Shown here: positions 38,367 to 47,706 of the stretch, piece by piece
How positions within the stretch are numbered: the stretch's first letter is position 1
How the letters are laid out: each line of letters begins with the position of its first letter
Origin: Clostridium sp. MB40-C1
GTDB taxonomy: Bacteria > Bacillota > Clostridia > Clostridiales > Clostridiaceae
Reading direction: 5' to 3'
Assembly (NCBI RefSeq): GCF_030913655.1
Contig: NZ_CP133189.1
Coordinates: forward strand, 2,666,001-2,730,000
Length of the DNA stretch: 64,000 nucleotides
Notes under the pieces: generated by a model
What the model saw: the letters and a program-made list of their open reading frames with translations, nothing else
Databases searched by the model: none
Told to the model about the DNA's origin: nothing
Position numbers and translations under genes: made by a program

Positions 38367-39113
38367 TTAAATTTCTTTTATAATTTTCCCATCTGTATCA
38401 ATTATAACTTCACTATAAGGAACAATTACATTTGATTCTAACATCGCTCTCTTTACTGAGTTAACAATCCCTGTACAACATGGTACTGACATTCTAACAA
38501 CTTTTATACTTCTTATATTATTGCTACTTAAAATCTCTATAAATTTTTCTTTGTAATATTCATTGTCGTCTAATTTAGGACATCCCACCATTGTAATACG
38601 TCCTTTTATAAAATCTTTATGGAAGTCAGCATAAGCATAAGCAGTACAATCTGCTGCAATTAATAAATCTGCATTATCTAAATATGATGCTCTTCCATTA
38701 ATTAATTTAATTTGAACAGGCCATTGTCTTAATTCAGATTCTGTTTTATATTCACCTAGTAGATTTTCTTTTGCAACTATAATATTACCTTCTTCATTTT
38801 GTCTACTACTTCTTTGTATCATCTTTGCCATAGTTCCAGGACATCCACAAGCTAAAGAATCCTGCTTTTTCTTACTTTCTTCTATTCTTCTTTTAACAGC
38901 CTCCTCATTATACCCTTCAGCCTCTCTTTCTATAATTTTTATAGCGTCTGTAGGACATGCAGGAAGACAATCTCCCAATCCATCACAATATTGATCTGAT
39001 ACAAGCTTAGCCTTTCCATTAATAAGTTCTATAGCCCCCTCATGGCATGCTTTTACACAAAGCCCACATCCATTACATTTGTTTTCATCTATTGAAATTA
39101 TTTTTCTCTTCAT
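38367..39113 (-). CDS. 4Fe-4S dicluster ferredoxin-like protein
   Basis: A 248-residue protein whose N-terminus carries two cluster motifs: C-N-G-C-G-L-C-V-K-A-C (about 13-23) and C-D-G-L-G-D-C-L-P-A-C (about 43-53), followed by A-C-G-C-P-G and a C-terminal domain with two further Cys in V-P-C-C-T-G. Related proteins accompany Crp/Fnr-type regulators such as HcpR with the hybrid-cluster protein; here a Crp/Fnr regulator is divergent, but no hcp gene is seen. Redox or nitrosative-stress role inferred. Confidence 0.85.
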   Translation of the reverse strand: MKRKIISIDENKCNGCGLCVKACHEGAIELINGKAKLVSDQYCDGLGDCLPACPTDAIKIIEREAEGYNEEAVKRRIEESKKKQDSLACGCPGTMAKMIQRSSRQNEEGNIIVAKENLLGEYKTESELRQWPVQIKLINGRASYLDNADLLIAADCTAYAYADFHKDFIKGRITMVGCPKLDDNEYYKEKFIEILSSNNIRSIKVVRMSVPCCTGIVNSVKRAMLESNVIVPYSEVIIDTDGKIIKEI

Positions 39114-39202
39114 TTATATAGTCCTCCTTTAATAATATTCATTAATACACAATCATATAACCAATTGTTGATTTTATTATACTAATACTATTATAATAAA
39201 TA

Positions 39203-39218
39203 TGTAACATAAGTTACA
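39203..39218. promoter_or_regulatory. Inverted repeat TGTAAC-N4-GTTACA between ferredoxin and Crp/Fnr genes
   Basis: A perfect 6-bp half-site inverted repeat just downstream of a TTGATT-18-TATAAT promoter that faces the regulator gene. The symmetry and size fit a Crp/Fnr-family operator, probably the regulator's own. Confidence 0.65.
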
Positions 39219-39242
39219 AAATAAATTATTAAGGAGATTATT

Positions 39243-39920
39243 ATGAATTCTTCAATAAGTAATTTAAAACTATGTCCCTTATTTTCTCAATTTAAAGAAG
39301 AAGAAGTTAGTGATATATTATTAAATACAAACCACAAAATTTCTTTTTTTCACGAAAACCAAATTATAGCTTTTGAGGGAGATCCAGCTGAAAGTATTGG
39401 CATTATTTTAGATGGAGGAATTGATGTTCAAAAAACTTTTCCTTCTGGTAAAACTGTTACTATAAGTAGTTTATCCATTGGAGGAATATTTGGAGAAGTC
39501 ATTATCTTCTCAAATCAAAAAAAATATCCGTCTACTATAATTGCTACAAAAAAATCGACAATAATTTTTATATCTCAATATGAAATATTAAATTTATGTA
39601 CTAATAATAAGAATTTTTTAAATAAATTTATGGGATTACTCTCTACTAAAATACTTATGCTTAATAATAAAGTTAAAAACTTATCTTATGGAACTATTAG
39701 AGAAAAATTATCTAGTTTTCTTCTTGACGAATATAAAAAACAAAAAAATCTAGTAATAAAAATAAACTTTTCTCGACAAGAACTTGCAGATCAGTTTGCT
39801 ATAACTAGACCCTCCCTATCTAGAGAATTAATTAAAATGAGAGATGAAAATTTAATTAAATTTACTAAAAAAACTATAACTATAGTTGACTTAGAATCTT
39901 TGGAAGAATGTTTATTTTAA
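39243..39920 (+). CDS. Crp/Fnr-family transcriptional regulator
   Basis: A 225-residue regulator with an N-terminal cyclic-nucleotide-binding-type beta-roll (about 15-125, E-G-D-P-A-E-S-I-G-I-I-L-D-G), a dimer helix, and a C-terminal winged helix-turn-helix (R-Q-E-L-A-D-Q-F-A-I-T-R-P-S-L-S-R-E, about 178-195). It lacks an Fnr-type cysteine cluster at the N-terminus, so it is not an oxygen-sensing Fnr. It probably controls the divergent ferredoxin-like gene through the inverted repeat between them. Confidence 0.9.
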   Translation: MNSSISNLKLCPLFSQFKEEEVSDILLNTNHKISFFHENQIIAFEGDPAESIGIILDGGIDVQKTFPSGKTVTISSLSIGGIFGEVIIFSNQKKYPSTIIATKKSTIIFISQYEILNLCTNNKNFLNKFMGLLSTKILMLNNKVKNLSYGTIREKLSSFLLDEYKKQKNLVIKINFSRQELADQFAITRPSLSRELIKMRDENLIKFTKKTITIVDLESLEECLF

Positions 39921-40051
39921 TAATAACTTTTATAAAAAAATTAATAACTTTTTTACAAAAGTTATTATATTTACACATATTGTTTTATGATATAATGGAT
40001 TTACTTTTATTATAGTTATATAAAATATAAATTTAGGAAAAGGTGGATGTT

Positions 40052-42820
40052 ATGAAGTACTTTAATGAAAAGAGTTCTGAAGTACTGGATAATTTAAATG
40101 TTACCTCCAGTACAGGATTATCAACTTCTGAGGCCAAATCTAGGCTTGAAAAGTATGGTCCTAATGAATTTACACAACAAGAAAAGGGTTCTCTATGGGA
40201 CAGTATTAAAGAAGCATTAACTGAACCAATGATGATTATTCTTCTTGCAGCAGCACTAATTAGTGCTTTAATTGGAGAAGTTCACGATGCTATTGGAATT
40301 GTTTGTGCTGTAGCTATAGGTATAACTATAGGTATTATAACAGAAGGGAAATCGCAAAAAGCTGCTGAAGCACTTTCAAAAATGACTGAAAATATAGAAG
40401 TAAAAGTGCTTCGTAATGGAAATGTAATGCAAATAAATAAAAGCGACTTGGTTCCAGGAGACATAGTTTTCATCGAAATGGGTGACATGGTTCCAGCTGA
40501 CGGAAGATTAGTTGAAAGTATTGATTTGAAAATTAGAGAGGACATGCTTACTGGAGAATCTGATGATGTAAGCAAAAACTCAGATGCTATTATTGAAATG
40601 GAAAAAATAGATTCAAAAGGAACAACAATTGTACAAGACCCTATACCAGCTAAACAAATAAACATGGTATTTGGAGGTACATTGGTTGCTTATGGTAGAG
40701 GTAAGTTAGTAGTTACAGCTACTGGAGACAACTCTGAAATGGGTAAAATAGCAAGTAACCTTCAAGAAAGTGATGTAGAAACACCTCTTCAAATTAAACT
40801 TGGAGATCTAGGTGGAAAAATTTCAAAAATATCTAGTGCTATTGCAGCTATATTATTTATAGTTATGCTTGTTAAAATGGTATTAGCACACACATTGTCT
40901 ATTAATACTTCAGGTATTTTACCATTCTTAAATTCTATAGAACCTATTAAAACAGCTTTTGTTGTCTGTGTTGCGTTAATTGTTGCTGCAGTTCCTGAAG
41001 GACTTCCAACAATGATTAATATGACTCTTGCAATAACTATGCAAAAAATGGCTAAAATCAACGCTCTTGTTACAAAAAAAGAGGCTTGTGAAACTATAGG
41101 TTCAGTAAGTGTTATATGCTCAGATAAGACAGGTACACTTACGCAAAATAGAATGACTGTAGAAAAAGTTTATCTTAATGGTGAATTTGTTGAAAGAGAA
41201 GAACTTAGCGACAGAAGTAATTACTTTATTGATAACTGTTTAATTAACTCTACTGCTGATTTAGAAATAACTGAAGGGGAAATTAAATATTTAGGTAGTG
41301 CTACAGAGGGTGCTCTTCTTCTTTATAATAACTCTTATGACTATGCTAAAGAAAGAGAAAATGCAAATATAATACATCAAATTCCTTTTACTTCAAAACG
41401 TAAAAGAATGAGTACTGTAATTAATGGAAGTGAAAACTGCACAGTTCTTACAAAAGGTGCACCGGAAGTTGTATTAGAGTTATGTAAATACGAACATGTT
41501 AACAATAACATTATTGAATTAACAGAAGAAAGAAAACAAGAAATATTTAATGATATTGAAGGACTTCAAAGAAAATCTATGCGTGTTCTTGGATTCTCTT
41601 ATAGAAGTATTAACGAAGAAGTTGCTATGGCATCAGAAGAAAGCATTATTGAGAACGACTTAGTATTTACTGGTTTTGTTGGAATAAAAGATCCATTAAG
41701 ACCAGAAGTTAAAGAAGCTGTTGAAGTTGCAAAAAAAGCTGGAGTATCTACAAAAATGCTTACTGGTGATAATATAAATACAGCTATTGCCATTGGAGAA
41801 GACCTTGGTCTTCTTGAAGGTGGTCTAAGAGCCGTTGAAGCTAGCTATATAGATACTTTATCTAGTGAGGAATTAAAAGAAGAACTAAAAACTATAGCTA
41901 TAGTTGCTCGTTCAAAACCAGATACTAAAATGAAGATTGTACAAGCATTACAAGAAGATGGCGAGGTTGTTGCAGTTACAGGAGATGGAATAAACGATGC
42001 TCCTGCCTTAACTAAAGCTGATGTTGGTATAGCAATGGGTATAGCTGGAACAGAAGTTAGTAAAAATGCTGCTGATATAATCTTAACTGATGATAGTTTC
42101 GGTACTATAGTTAAAGGTATTAAATGGGGTCGTGGAATCTACGAAAACTTCCAAAGATTTATTCAGTTCCAAATTACAGTTAATATTGTAGCTTTCTTAA
42201 CTGCTATTTTATCTGTTATATTTGACTTTGAAATGCCTTTTACAACTATCCAATTATTATGGGTAAATATTATAATGGATGGTCCTCCAGCTTTATCTCT
42301 TGGACTTGAGCCTGTTCGTAATGCAGTTTTAAATAGGAAACCAATAAATAGAAATGCAAGTATAATAACTAGTACGATGCTTAAATCTATGATATTAAAT
42401 GCAGTATATATTACAGCGGTAATTATGATACAAATGGTATTCAATCCTCTTGGAGCTGAAGTTCCAGCAAAAGGATTTAAAGGTCCAAATGAAATGGAAA
42501 CAGTATTATTTGCATTGTTTGCATTCAATGCTTTATTCAATGCTTTCAATTGTAGAGAATTTGGTTCAGATAGTATTTTCCCTTACTTTAAGGATAATAC
42601 TATAGCATTAAAAATAATTGGAGTTACTGCTGTAGTTCAAATATTTATTACAGAAGTATTTTCAGGATTCTTTAATGCTGTATCACTAAGCCCTATTATG
42701 TGGGTTAAGATAATAATTGCTTCCTCTTTAGTAATTATTATAAATGAAGTAATTAAACTTATACTTAGAATGTTTAAAAAAGATTCTAATATGTCATCAT
42801 CACAAAACACTGCAGCGTAA
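40052..42820 (+). CDS. Calcium-transporting P-type ATPase (type II)
   Basis: A 922-residue cation pump of the plasma membrane. Seen in order: the N-terminal cation-ATPase domain, helices 1-2, the TGES dephosphorylation motif (M-L-T-G-E-S), helix 4 with V-P-E-G-L-P, the phosphorylation site D in CSDKTGTLT (about residue 357), the nucleotide-binding K-G-A-P-E, TGDGINDAPAL, then six C-terminal helices. These are typical of type IIA/IIB Ca2+ pumps. ATG 40052 is preferred to GTG 40043 because AGGTGG is 5 nt upstream. Repeat B copy 3 follows the stop by 3 nt. Confidence 0.92.
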   Translation: MKYFNEKSSEVLDNLNVTSSTGLSTSEAKSRLEKYGPNEFTQQEKGSLWDSIKEALTEPMMIILLAAALISALIGEVHDAIGIVCAVAIGITIGIITEGKSQKAAEALSKMTENIEVKVLRNGNVMQINKSDLVPGDIVFIEMGDMVPADGRLVESIDLKIREDMLTGESDDVSKNSDAIIEMEKIDSKGTTIVQDPIPAKQINMVFGGTLVAYGRGKLVVTATGDNSEMGKIASNLQESDVETPLQIKLGDLGGKISKISSAIAAILFIVMLVKMVLAHTLSINTSGILPFLNSIEPIKTAFVVCVALIVAAVPEGLPTMINMTLAITMQKMAKINALVTKKEACETIGSVSVICSDKTGTLTQNRMTVEKVYLNGEFVEREELSDRSNYFIDNCLINSTADLEITEGEIKYLGSATEGALLLYNNSYDYAKERENANIIHQIPFTSKRKRMSTVINGSENCTVLTKGAPEVVLELCKYEHVNNNIIELTEERKQEIFNDIEGLQRKSMRVLGFSYRSINEEVAMASEESIIENDLVFTGFVGIKDPLRPEVKEAVEVAKKAGVSTKMLTGDNINTAIAIGEDLGLLEGGLRAVEASYIDTLSSEELKEELKTIAIVARSKPDTKMKIVQALQEDGEVVAVTGDGINDAPALTKADVGIAMGIAGTEVSKNAADIILTDDSFGTIVKGIKWGRGIYENFQRFIQFQITVNIVAFLTAILSVIFDFEMPFTTIQLLWVNIIMDGPPALSLGLEPVRNAVLNRKPINRNASIITSTMLKSMILNAVYITAVIMIQMVFNPLGAEVPAKGFKGPNEMETVLFALFAFNALFNAFNCREFGSDSIFPYFKDNTIALKIIGVTAVVQIFITEVFSGFFNAVSLSPIMWVKIIIASSLVIIINEVIKLILRMFKKDSNMSSSQNTAA

Positions 42821-42823
42821 CAT

Positions 42824-43018
42824 AATAATGTTGCGACGAAACATTATTATAGAGATTAATGAACAGAGAATAGTGAATAGTAAAGGAAAATTTTCTTCTT
42901 AGTGTCAGAAAATCTTTAAACTAAGTAAAAATAAGAGCATAATGAAAAATCAATTTTTCATTATGCTCTTTGTCGTTAGTCTAAGTAAAAGAGCTGATAA
43001 GCTCTTAAAAGCGATAGC
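42824..43018 (+). repeat. Repeat element B, copy 3 (3 nt after the Ca-ATPase stop)
   Basis: Inverted relative to copies 1 and 2 but again sense to the adjacent gene. The terminal hairpin AATAATGTT/AACATTATT with loop GCGACGA spans 42824-42848. The long stem reads AGAGCATAATG in place of AGCTCATAATG with matching changes on the other arm. Confidence 0.88.
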
Positions 43019-43280
43019 TTACGGATTTATATGAAGTTTTATGTTTATTTAACTATCTAAGAAGTTAAACTATAAACTGGAGCACAGACTCTTTTTTTAT
43101 AAGTATTAACGTTATAAACAGATATCATTTGCATAATTGCAACATTTAAACTATGACTTACAAACCTTTTAATTTTAAGGGTTTGTTTACTATTTATTTT
43201 ATAAACAAAATCTTAATTTCAAATGTTGAACGCTTGAAAAATAGTGCCTTATTTTAAAATAGCTTTTCTATTTAGTTTTA

Positions 43281-43308
43281 AGATTTTCTGACATAAAGAA
43301 GAAAATCA
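43281..43308. repeat. Partial element B hairpin
   Basis: A second copy of the AAGATTTTCT-N-AGAAAATC stem-loop only, in the opposite orientation to the one inside copy 3, next to the block shared with copy 1 (TGTATA followed by GGGGAG). It suggests rearrangement within the composite repeat. Confidence 0.6.
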
Positions 43309-43370
43309 TCCTTTAGTCTTCCTCTCCTCCCCAATATACATTTTTAACTATATTAATTATAAAAAATCAA

Positions 43371-43615
43371 GGCATAGGAATAAGATTTTCTTATATATGT
43401 AGTTAGCCGATTAAACTTTGAAGTAGCAATTAGAAGTACTTAAGGTGTAGATTCTAAAAATCCGTAATTGTCGGAACGGACTCAGACAGCCGAGCTGGGG
43501 AATGGACTCCCCATAGCGAGGGTAGGGTTTTTAGAAGGCTACGCCTTTAGTACTTCTTTGCGTGCTGAAGATTTAATGGATAACTACATATATTTAGAAA
43601 ACCTATTCCTCTGCC
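43371..43615 (+). repeat. Repeat element A, copy 3
   Basis: 245 bp, inverted relative to copies 1 and 2 and sense to the Ca-ATPase gene. Apical hairpins: 43470-43487 (loop ACGGAC, one stem mismatch) and 43497-43512 (GGGGA-ATGGAC-TCCCC). The right end is slightly degenerate (CCTCTGCC). Confidence 0.9.
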
Positions 43616-43868
43616 GTTATCTATTAGGTCGTAATCTTATTCTATTAAGTATGGATTATGCATTAATGCTGTTGAGAATAAATAAGGATATTCCTTTTGT
43701 ACATACTCCATATAAACAAGCCATTCATAAGAAATTAAATTATATTTCTTTATATTTCTTCATACTTTCTCCTCGTGTAATTAAATACACTTCTAAAATT
43801 ATATTATCATATTTCAAGATATTATTTATAGTTTACTGAATTTTAAAATTTATAAAACCTTAAAATAA

Positions 43869-43896
43869 AAAGCTACAGAATTATTTCTGTAGCTTT
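43869..43896 (-). terminator. Terminator of hbd
   Basis: AAAGCTACAGAA and TTCTGTAGCTTT form a 12-bp stem with a 4-nt loop; on the minus strand it is followed by T-rich sequence, 110 bp after the hbd stop. Confidence 0.82.
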
Positions 43897-44006
43897 CTAA
43901 CGTTCTATAAAATTTCCCCAAATTTTATATTAAATACTTTTTAATTAGACTATCCCTATTGAATTTACATAAACCTTCTAATTAACCTGTTTTTACTCTT
44001 ATAACA

Positions 44007-44852
44007 TTATTTTGAATAATCGAAGAATCCTTTTCCAGTTTTTCTTCCTAGCCATCCAGCTCTAACATATTTTCTTAATAATGAATGCGCTCTGTATTTT
44101 GTATCTCCTGTTTCTTTAAATAATACATCCATTATAGCAAGACATACATCTAATCCTATAAGATCTCCTAAAGCTAATGGTCCCATTGGATGATTTGCTC
44201 CAAGTTTCATAGCCTTATCTATATCTTCTGCTGAAGCTATTCCTTCTGCTAATATACCAACACCTTCATTAATCATAGGTATTAATATTCTATTTACAAC
44301 AAATCCAGGTGCTTCTGAAACTTCTACTGGATCTTTTCCTATCTCTTCAGATAATTCTTTAACTTTATCAAATGTTTCTTGTGAAGTAGCCATACCTCTT
44401 ATAACTTCAATAAGTTTCATAACTGGTGCTGGGTTGAAGAAATGCATTCCTATTACTTTGTCTGGTCTATTTGTGGCTGCTGCTATTTCTGTAATTGAAA
44501 GTGATGATGTATTTGAAGCAAGTATAGTTTCTTCTTTACAAATTTTATCTAGTTGTCCAAAAATATCTTTTTTGATTTCCATATTTTCTATTGCTGCTTC
44601 TATAACTAAATCGCAATCAGCTGCCATATTAAGGTCAACTGTTCCTGTTAGTTTAGAAAGAATTTCTTCTTTTTTACTTTCTTCCATTTTACCCTTTGTT
44701 ACTAATTTTGATAGGTTTTTATTTATTGTATTTAAACCTTTTTCAACAAATTCATTTTTTATGTCTCTTAATATAACCTCATGTCCTTTTACAGCAAATA
44801 CTTGAGCTATTCCAGAACCCATAGTTCCTGCTCCTAATACGTATACTTTCAT
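44007..44852 (-). CDS. hbd: 3-hydroxybutyryl-CoA dehydrogenase
   Basis: NAD(P)-dependent reduction of acetoacetyl-CoA to 3-hydroxybutyryl-CoA in butyrate formation. The 281-residue protein has the Rossmann loop [13 protein letters not shown] (about 3-15), the catalytic H in G-M-H-F-F-N-P (about 137), the N-T-S-S-L block and the C-terminal dimer domain ending [15 protein letters not shown] precedes the ATG. It stands alone, with no crt, bcd or etf genes next to it. Confidence 0.95.
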   Translation of the reverse strand: MKVYVLGAGTMGSGIAQVFAVKGHEVILRDIKNEFVEKGLNTINKNLSKLVTKGKMEESKKEEILSKLTGTVDLNMAADCDLVIEAAIENMEIKKDIFGQLDKICKEETILASNTSSLSITEIAAATNRPDKVIGMHFFNPAPVMKLIEVIRGMATSQETFDKVKELSEEIGKDPVEVSEAPGFVVNRILIPMINEGVGILAEGIASAEDIDKAMKLGANHPMGPLALGDLIGLDVCLAIMDVLFKETGDTKYRAHSLLRKYVRAGWLGRKTGKGFFDYSK

Positions 44853-45448
44853 TATAAATTCCTCCCCATCATTTTTTGTTATTTTTTTAACGTTATTTTT
44901 TTAACTATTTAATGTAAAAAATACCCTTGTGCACAAGAAATAAATTTAATTGTTAGATATTTATTTGAATATATACCTTATATATCAATTTAAAATATAA
45001 TTTCTATATGTTTTTTAAGGTATATTTACCAAATAAGTACTTGTTTTCTATAATTATATCACCTTCTTATAAATTTTTCAAATATTAATACAAATTTTTT
45101 TCATTTTTTATAAATAATTTTATTCTATTGAATTGATAAATTTTAAACAAAATATTGTATTACTAATATATATTTATTATATATAAAACAAAAAATGCTT
45201 ATTTCTGTTACCATTATGTAAATAATTTCACTAAAAAATGTACTATACTTTATATTGTTGGAAAAAACATTATATAAATTTATATTGATATTTAATTTTT
45301 TTAACTAAAAATCTATAAATTGAAGAAATTGCATAATTAAAAATTTGAAATACGTAATGCAAGTTTTATGCTTATGGAATTATGCAACTTCCTCAATTAT
45401 TATAATTAATTAAAATAATTTTATAAATTTACAAAGGAATGATCTATT
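44853..45448. other. AT-rich divergent intergenic region
   Basis: 596 bp between hbd and the secreted protein gene, without a coding frame. The one clear structure is a long imperfect hairpin at 45320-45396; the rest is AT-rich with no promoter I could place firmly. Confidence 0.6.
45320..45396. promoter_or_regulatory. Long hairpin upstream of the 471-residue secreted protein gene
   Basis: TTGA-a-GAA-a-TTGCATAATT pairs with AATTATGCAA-c-TTC-c-TCAA: 17 pairs with two mismatches, enclosing about 39 nt that includes TGCAAG. It ends 52 bp before the start codon. No T run follows, so it is not a plain terminator. Confidence 0.5.
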
Positions 45449-46864
45449 ATGAAGAAAAAAAAACTATTAGTGTCATCTTTAATTGTTATTGCTATACTAA
45501 TAATTTGTACATTCTTATTTAACCATAAACTAAACACAAAAACAGATTCAGTCTTAAATACTAATAAAAATATCCCTAACAGTACACCTAAAAAGCCTGA
45601 AATATTTATACCAAAAGAAGCTTTAAATCATGATAGTCCATCTTTATCTAGTGAAAGTAAAGACTTAAGAAAATTTCCTTATCCTTACAAATCAATGTTA
45701 TCTATCTGCTCTGATATTGATGATGCTACTATTGAAGAATTCAAACTTTATCATAAATTTTTAAATACACAAGAAGATACCCCATATGGTAAAGGTATAG
45801 GATTAGATATAGGTGATTCTTTTTGGATGTATATGGCAGATGATATGAATTTTAAAGTAGATAAAGAAAATCATGGTGTTGATCACATTATGACTTTTTT
45901 TAAAGGGATTGATCCAACTAAAAAATATAAAGCAGACGAAATAATTAATTATATAAATTGCGGATGGATAGACAGTATACATTCTTTTGGAGATTTCTCT
46001 ACAAACACAGAAAAAAATACAAAATTCCAAAGAGATCTTGCAATAAAGGCTTTAGAAGCTCTTAAAAATTCTAATTCAAATGTATCTGTATGGATAAATC
46101 ATGGTAATAGAGCTAATAAACAAAACTTCGGTTCAGGCGATTTGTCTGAATTTATGAGTTATCAAGAAGGAGATAAAAAAGATTCTAATTACTACCACAC
46201 CGATCTTACCTTAAAAAATAATATTAAATATGTGTGGAACTCTTTAAATGATACAACCTTTGGGTTTGATTATCCACTATTCCAAATCAATCTAAGAGAT
46301 GGACAAAAGGTATGGGGTTTTTCTAGACATACAAATTACATAAAAGATAAAAAAATTGATTGGACTTGGACTCCTAAGCACCTTCACAGACAACTTACTA
46401 AAAATAATTTAGATAATATAGTTAACAAAAATCAATATTCTATAGTAGCGCAGCATTTCGGAGTCTCTACAGAAGATTTATTTGAAAAGAAAAATATAAA
46501 CGCATTAAAACGTCTGAAAAATTATCAAGATAATGGTAAAATTTTAATTACAAAAACATCTAGATTATTAAATTACGCTAATGTTCAAAAGCATCTAGTT
46601 TACAAAAAAATAAATTTAAATAATAAAATGTATATCAATATTTTATCAGTAAAAGATCCTATATTTGGAACTTATATCCCGACTTTAAATGATATTAAGG
46701 GTATAACATTCTATTGCGAAAATCCGAATAACACTATACTTCTTTTAAACGATAAAGTAATCCCTGCGGAAAATATTCAGAAAAATCATAAGGACAAGCA
46801 TGGTAAAAAGAGCATCTCTTTAAAATGGTTTAACTTTGATTATAAAGACTATACAAAACAATAA
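45449..46864 (+). CDS. Secreted or membrane-anchored protein, possible NodB-like polysaccharide-modifying enzyme
   Basis: A 471-residue protein with an N-terminal signal/anchor helix (about 5-24) and a Pro/Ser/Lys-rich linker. Its core has S-I-C-S-D-I-D-D-A-T (about 86-95), I-H-S-F-G-D-F (about 175) and W-I-N-H-G (about 210), an Asp-Asp / His / His order that recalls metal-dependent polysaccharide deacetylase folds. I do not recognise an exact family. A CE4 deacetylase gene follows 89 bp downstream, which supports an envelope-polysaccharide role. Confidence 0.6.
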   Translation: MKKKKLLVSSLIVIAILIICTFLFNHKLNTKTDSVLNTNKNIPNSTPKKPEIFIPKEALNHDSPSLSSESKDLRKFPYPYKSMLSICSDIDDATIEEFKLYHKFLNTQEDTPYGKGIGLDIGDSFWMYMADDMNFKVDKENHGVDHIMTFFKGIDPTKKYKADEIINYINCGWIDSIHSFGDFSTNTEKNTKFQRDLAIKALEALKNSNSNVSVWINHGNRANKQNFGSGDLSEFMSYQEGDKKDSNYYHTDLTLKNNIKYVWNSLNDTTFGFDYPLFQINLRDGQKVWGFSRHTNYIKDKKIDWTWTPKHLHRQLTKNNLDNIVNKNQYSIVAQHFGVSTEDLFEKKNINALKRLKNYQDNGKILITKTSRLLNYANVQKHLVYKKINLNNKMYINILSVKDPIFGTYIPTLNDIKGITFYCENPNNTILLLNDKVIPAENIQKNHKDKHGKKSISLKWFNFDYKDYTKQ

Positions 46865-46953
46865 AATATATTACACTATTTTATACAGGTATTTGATGCC
46901 TGTATATTTTTTTATTAATTGTTAATAATACTACTGAAAGTTAGGTGACTATT

Positions 46954-47706
46954 ATGTTTGGAGCCTTTAAAAAAAGGAATTCTACATTTTGTATAGCTTT
47001 TTGTATTCTACTAACTACATCAATATATATAACTAATAAATTGTATTTCAAAAAATCTATAGAAAGTTCATATGTGACAAATACTCCTAACAAAAAATCT
47101 ATTTATTTAACTATAGATGATGGGCCTTGTCCTGTTGTAACTGATGCTATACTAGATATATTAAACAAAAATAATATTAAAGCTACATTTTTTGTTGTAG
47201 GTAAGGAAATAGACGGAAGAGAAGATATCTTAAATAGAATTTATAAGGAAGGTCACAGTATAGGACTACATACTTATAGTCATGATTTTAGAAAAATCTA
47301 TTCTAGTGAAAATACCTTTATAGATGAAATGTTAAAAACTCAAGATAAAGTAAAAAAAATTACAGGTCATACTTCTACTATTATTAGATTTCCAGGAGGA
47401 AGCTCTGGTCATCTAAACAAAACATATCTTGAAAACTTGCATAAACATGGCTTTAAAATATATGATTGGAATGTTAATTTAGGTGATGGTGTAAACCCAA
47501 ACCTTTCTATAAAAAAATTAGTGGATAATAGTAAGCAGTATAAAAATGATTACTCTAGAATAATCATCCTTATGCATTGTAATTTTAATAATAAAAATAC
47601 AGCTAAAGCATTACCTTCAATAATTGATTATTATAAGGATTTAGGATATGAATTTAAAGCTATTTCAGAAGATACTAAAGAATATTATTATAGATTAAAA
47701 AATTAG
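46954..47706 (+). CDS. Polysaccharide deacetylase (CE4, NodB domain)
   Basis: A 250-residue secreted or anchored enzyme that removes acetyl groups from N-acetylated glycans. After an N-terminal hydrophobic helix (about 7-27) come the NodB motifs: T-I-D-D-G-P (catalytic base and metal Asp), H-T-Y-S-H-D (metal His pair), R-F-P-G-G-S, D-W-N and I-L-M-H (late catalytic His). ATG 46954 is preferred to an in-frame GTG that lies in the AGGTG ribosome-binding site. Confidence 0.9.
   Translation: MFGAFKKRNSTFCIAFCILLTTSIYITNKLYFKKSIESSYVTNTPNKKSIYLTIDDGPCPVVTDAILDILNKNNIKATFFVVGKEIDGREDILNRIYKEGHSIGLHTYSHDFRKIYSSENTFIDEMLKTQDKVKKITGHTSTIIRFPGGSSGHLNKTYLENLHKHGFKIYDWNVNLGDGVNPNLSIKKLVDNSKQYKNDYSRIIILMHCNFNNKNTAKALPSIIDYYKDLGYEFKAISEDTKEYYYRLKN

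Larger units (their letters stand above)
42821..44006. other. Intergenic region with composite repeat copy 3
   Basis: 1186 bp between two convergent genes. It holds element B (42824-43018), an AT-rich spacer, a partial second B hairpin at 43281-43308, a short block shared with copy 1 (about 43307-43340), element A (43371-43615), and the hbd terminator. The 123-codon frame over element A is not considered a gene. Confidence 0.85.

Noticed and set aside
43468-43839. 123-codon reading frame starting in repeat A copy 3
   Set aside because: It begins with TTG in the apical hairpin, has no ribosome-binding site, and runs out of the repeat into unrelated sequence. Treated as a chance frame.
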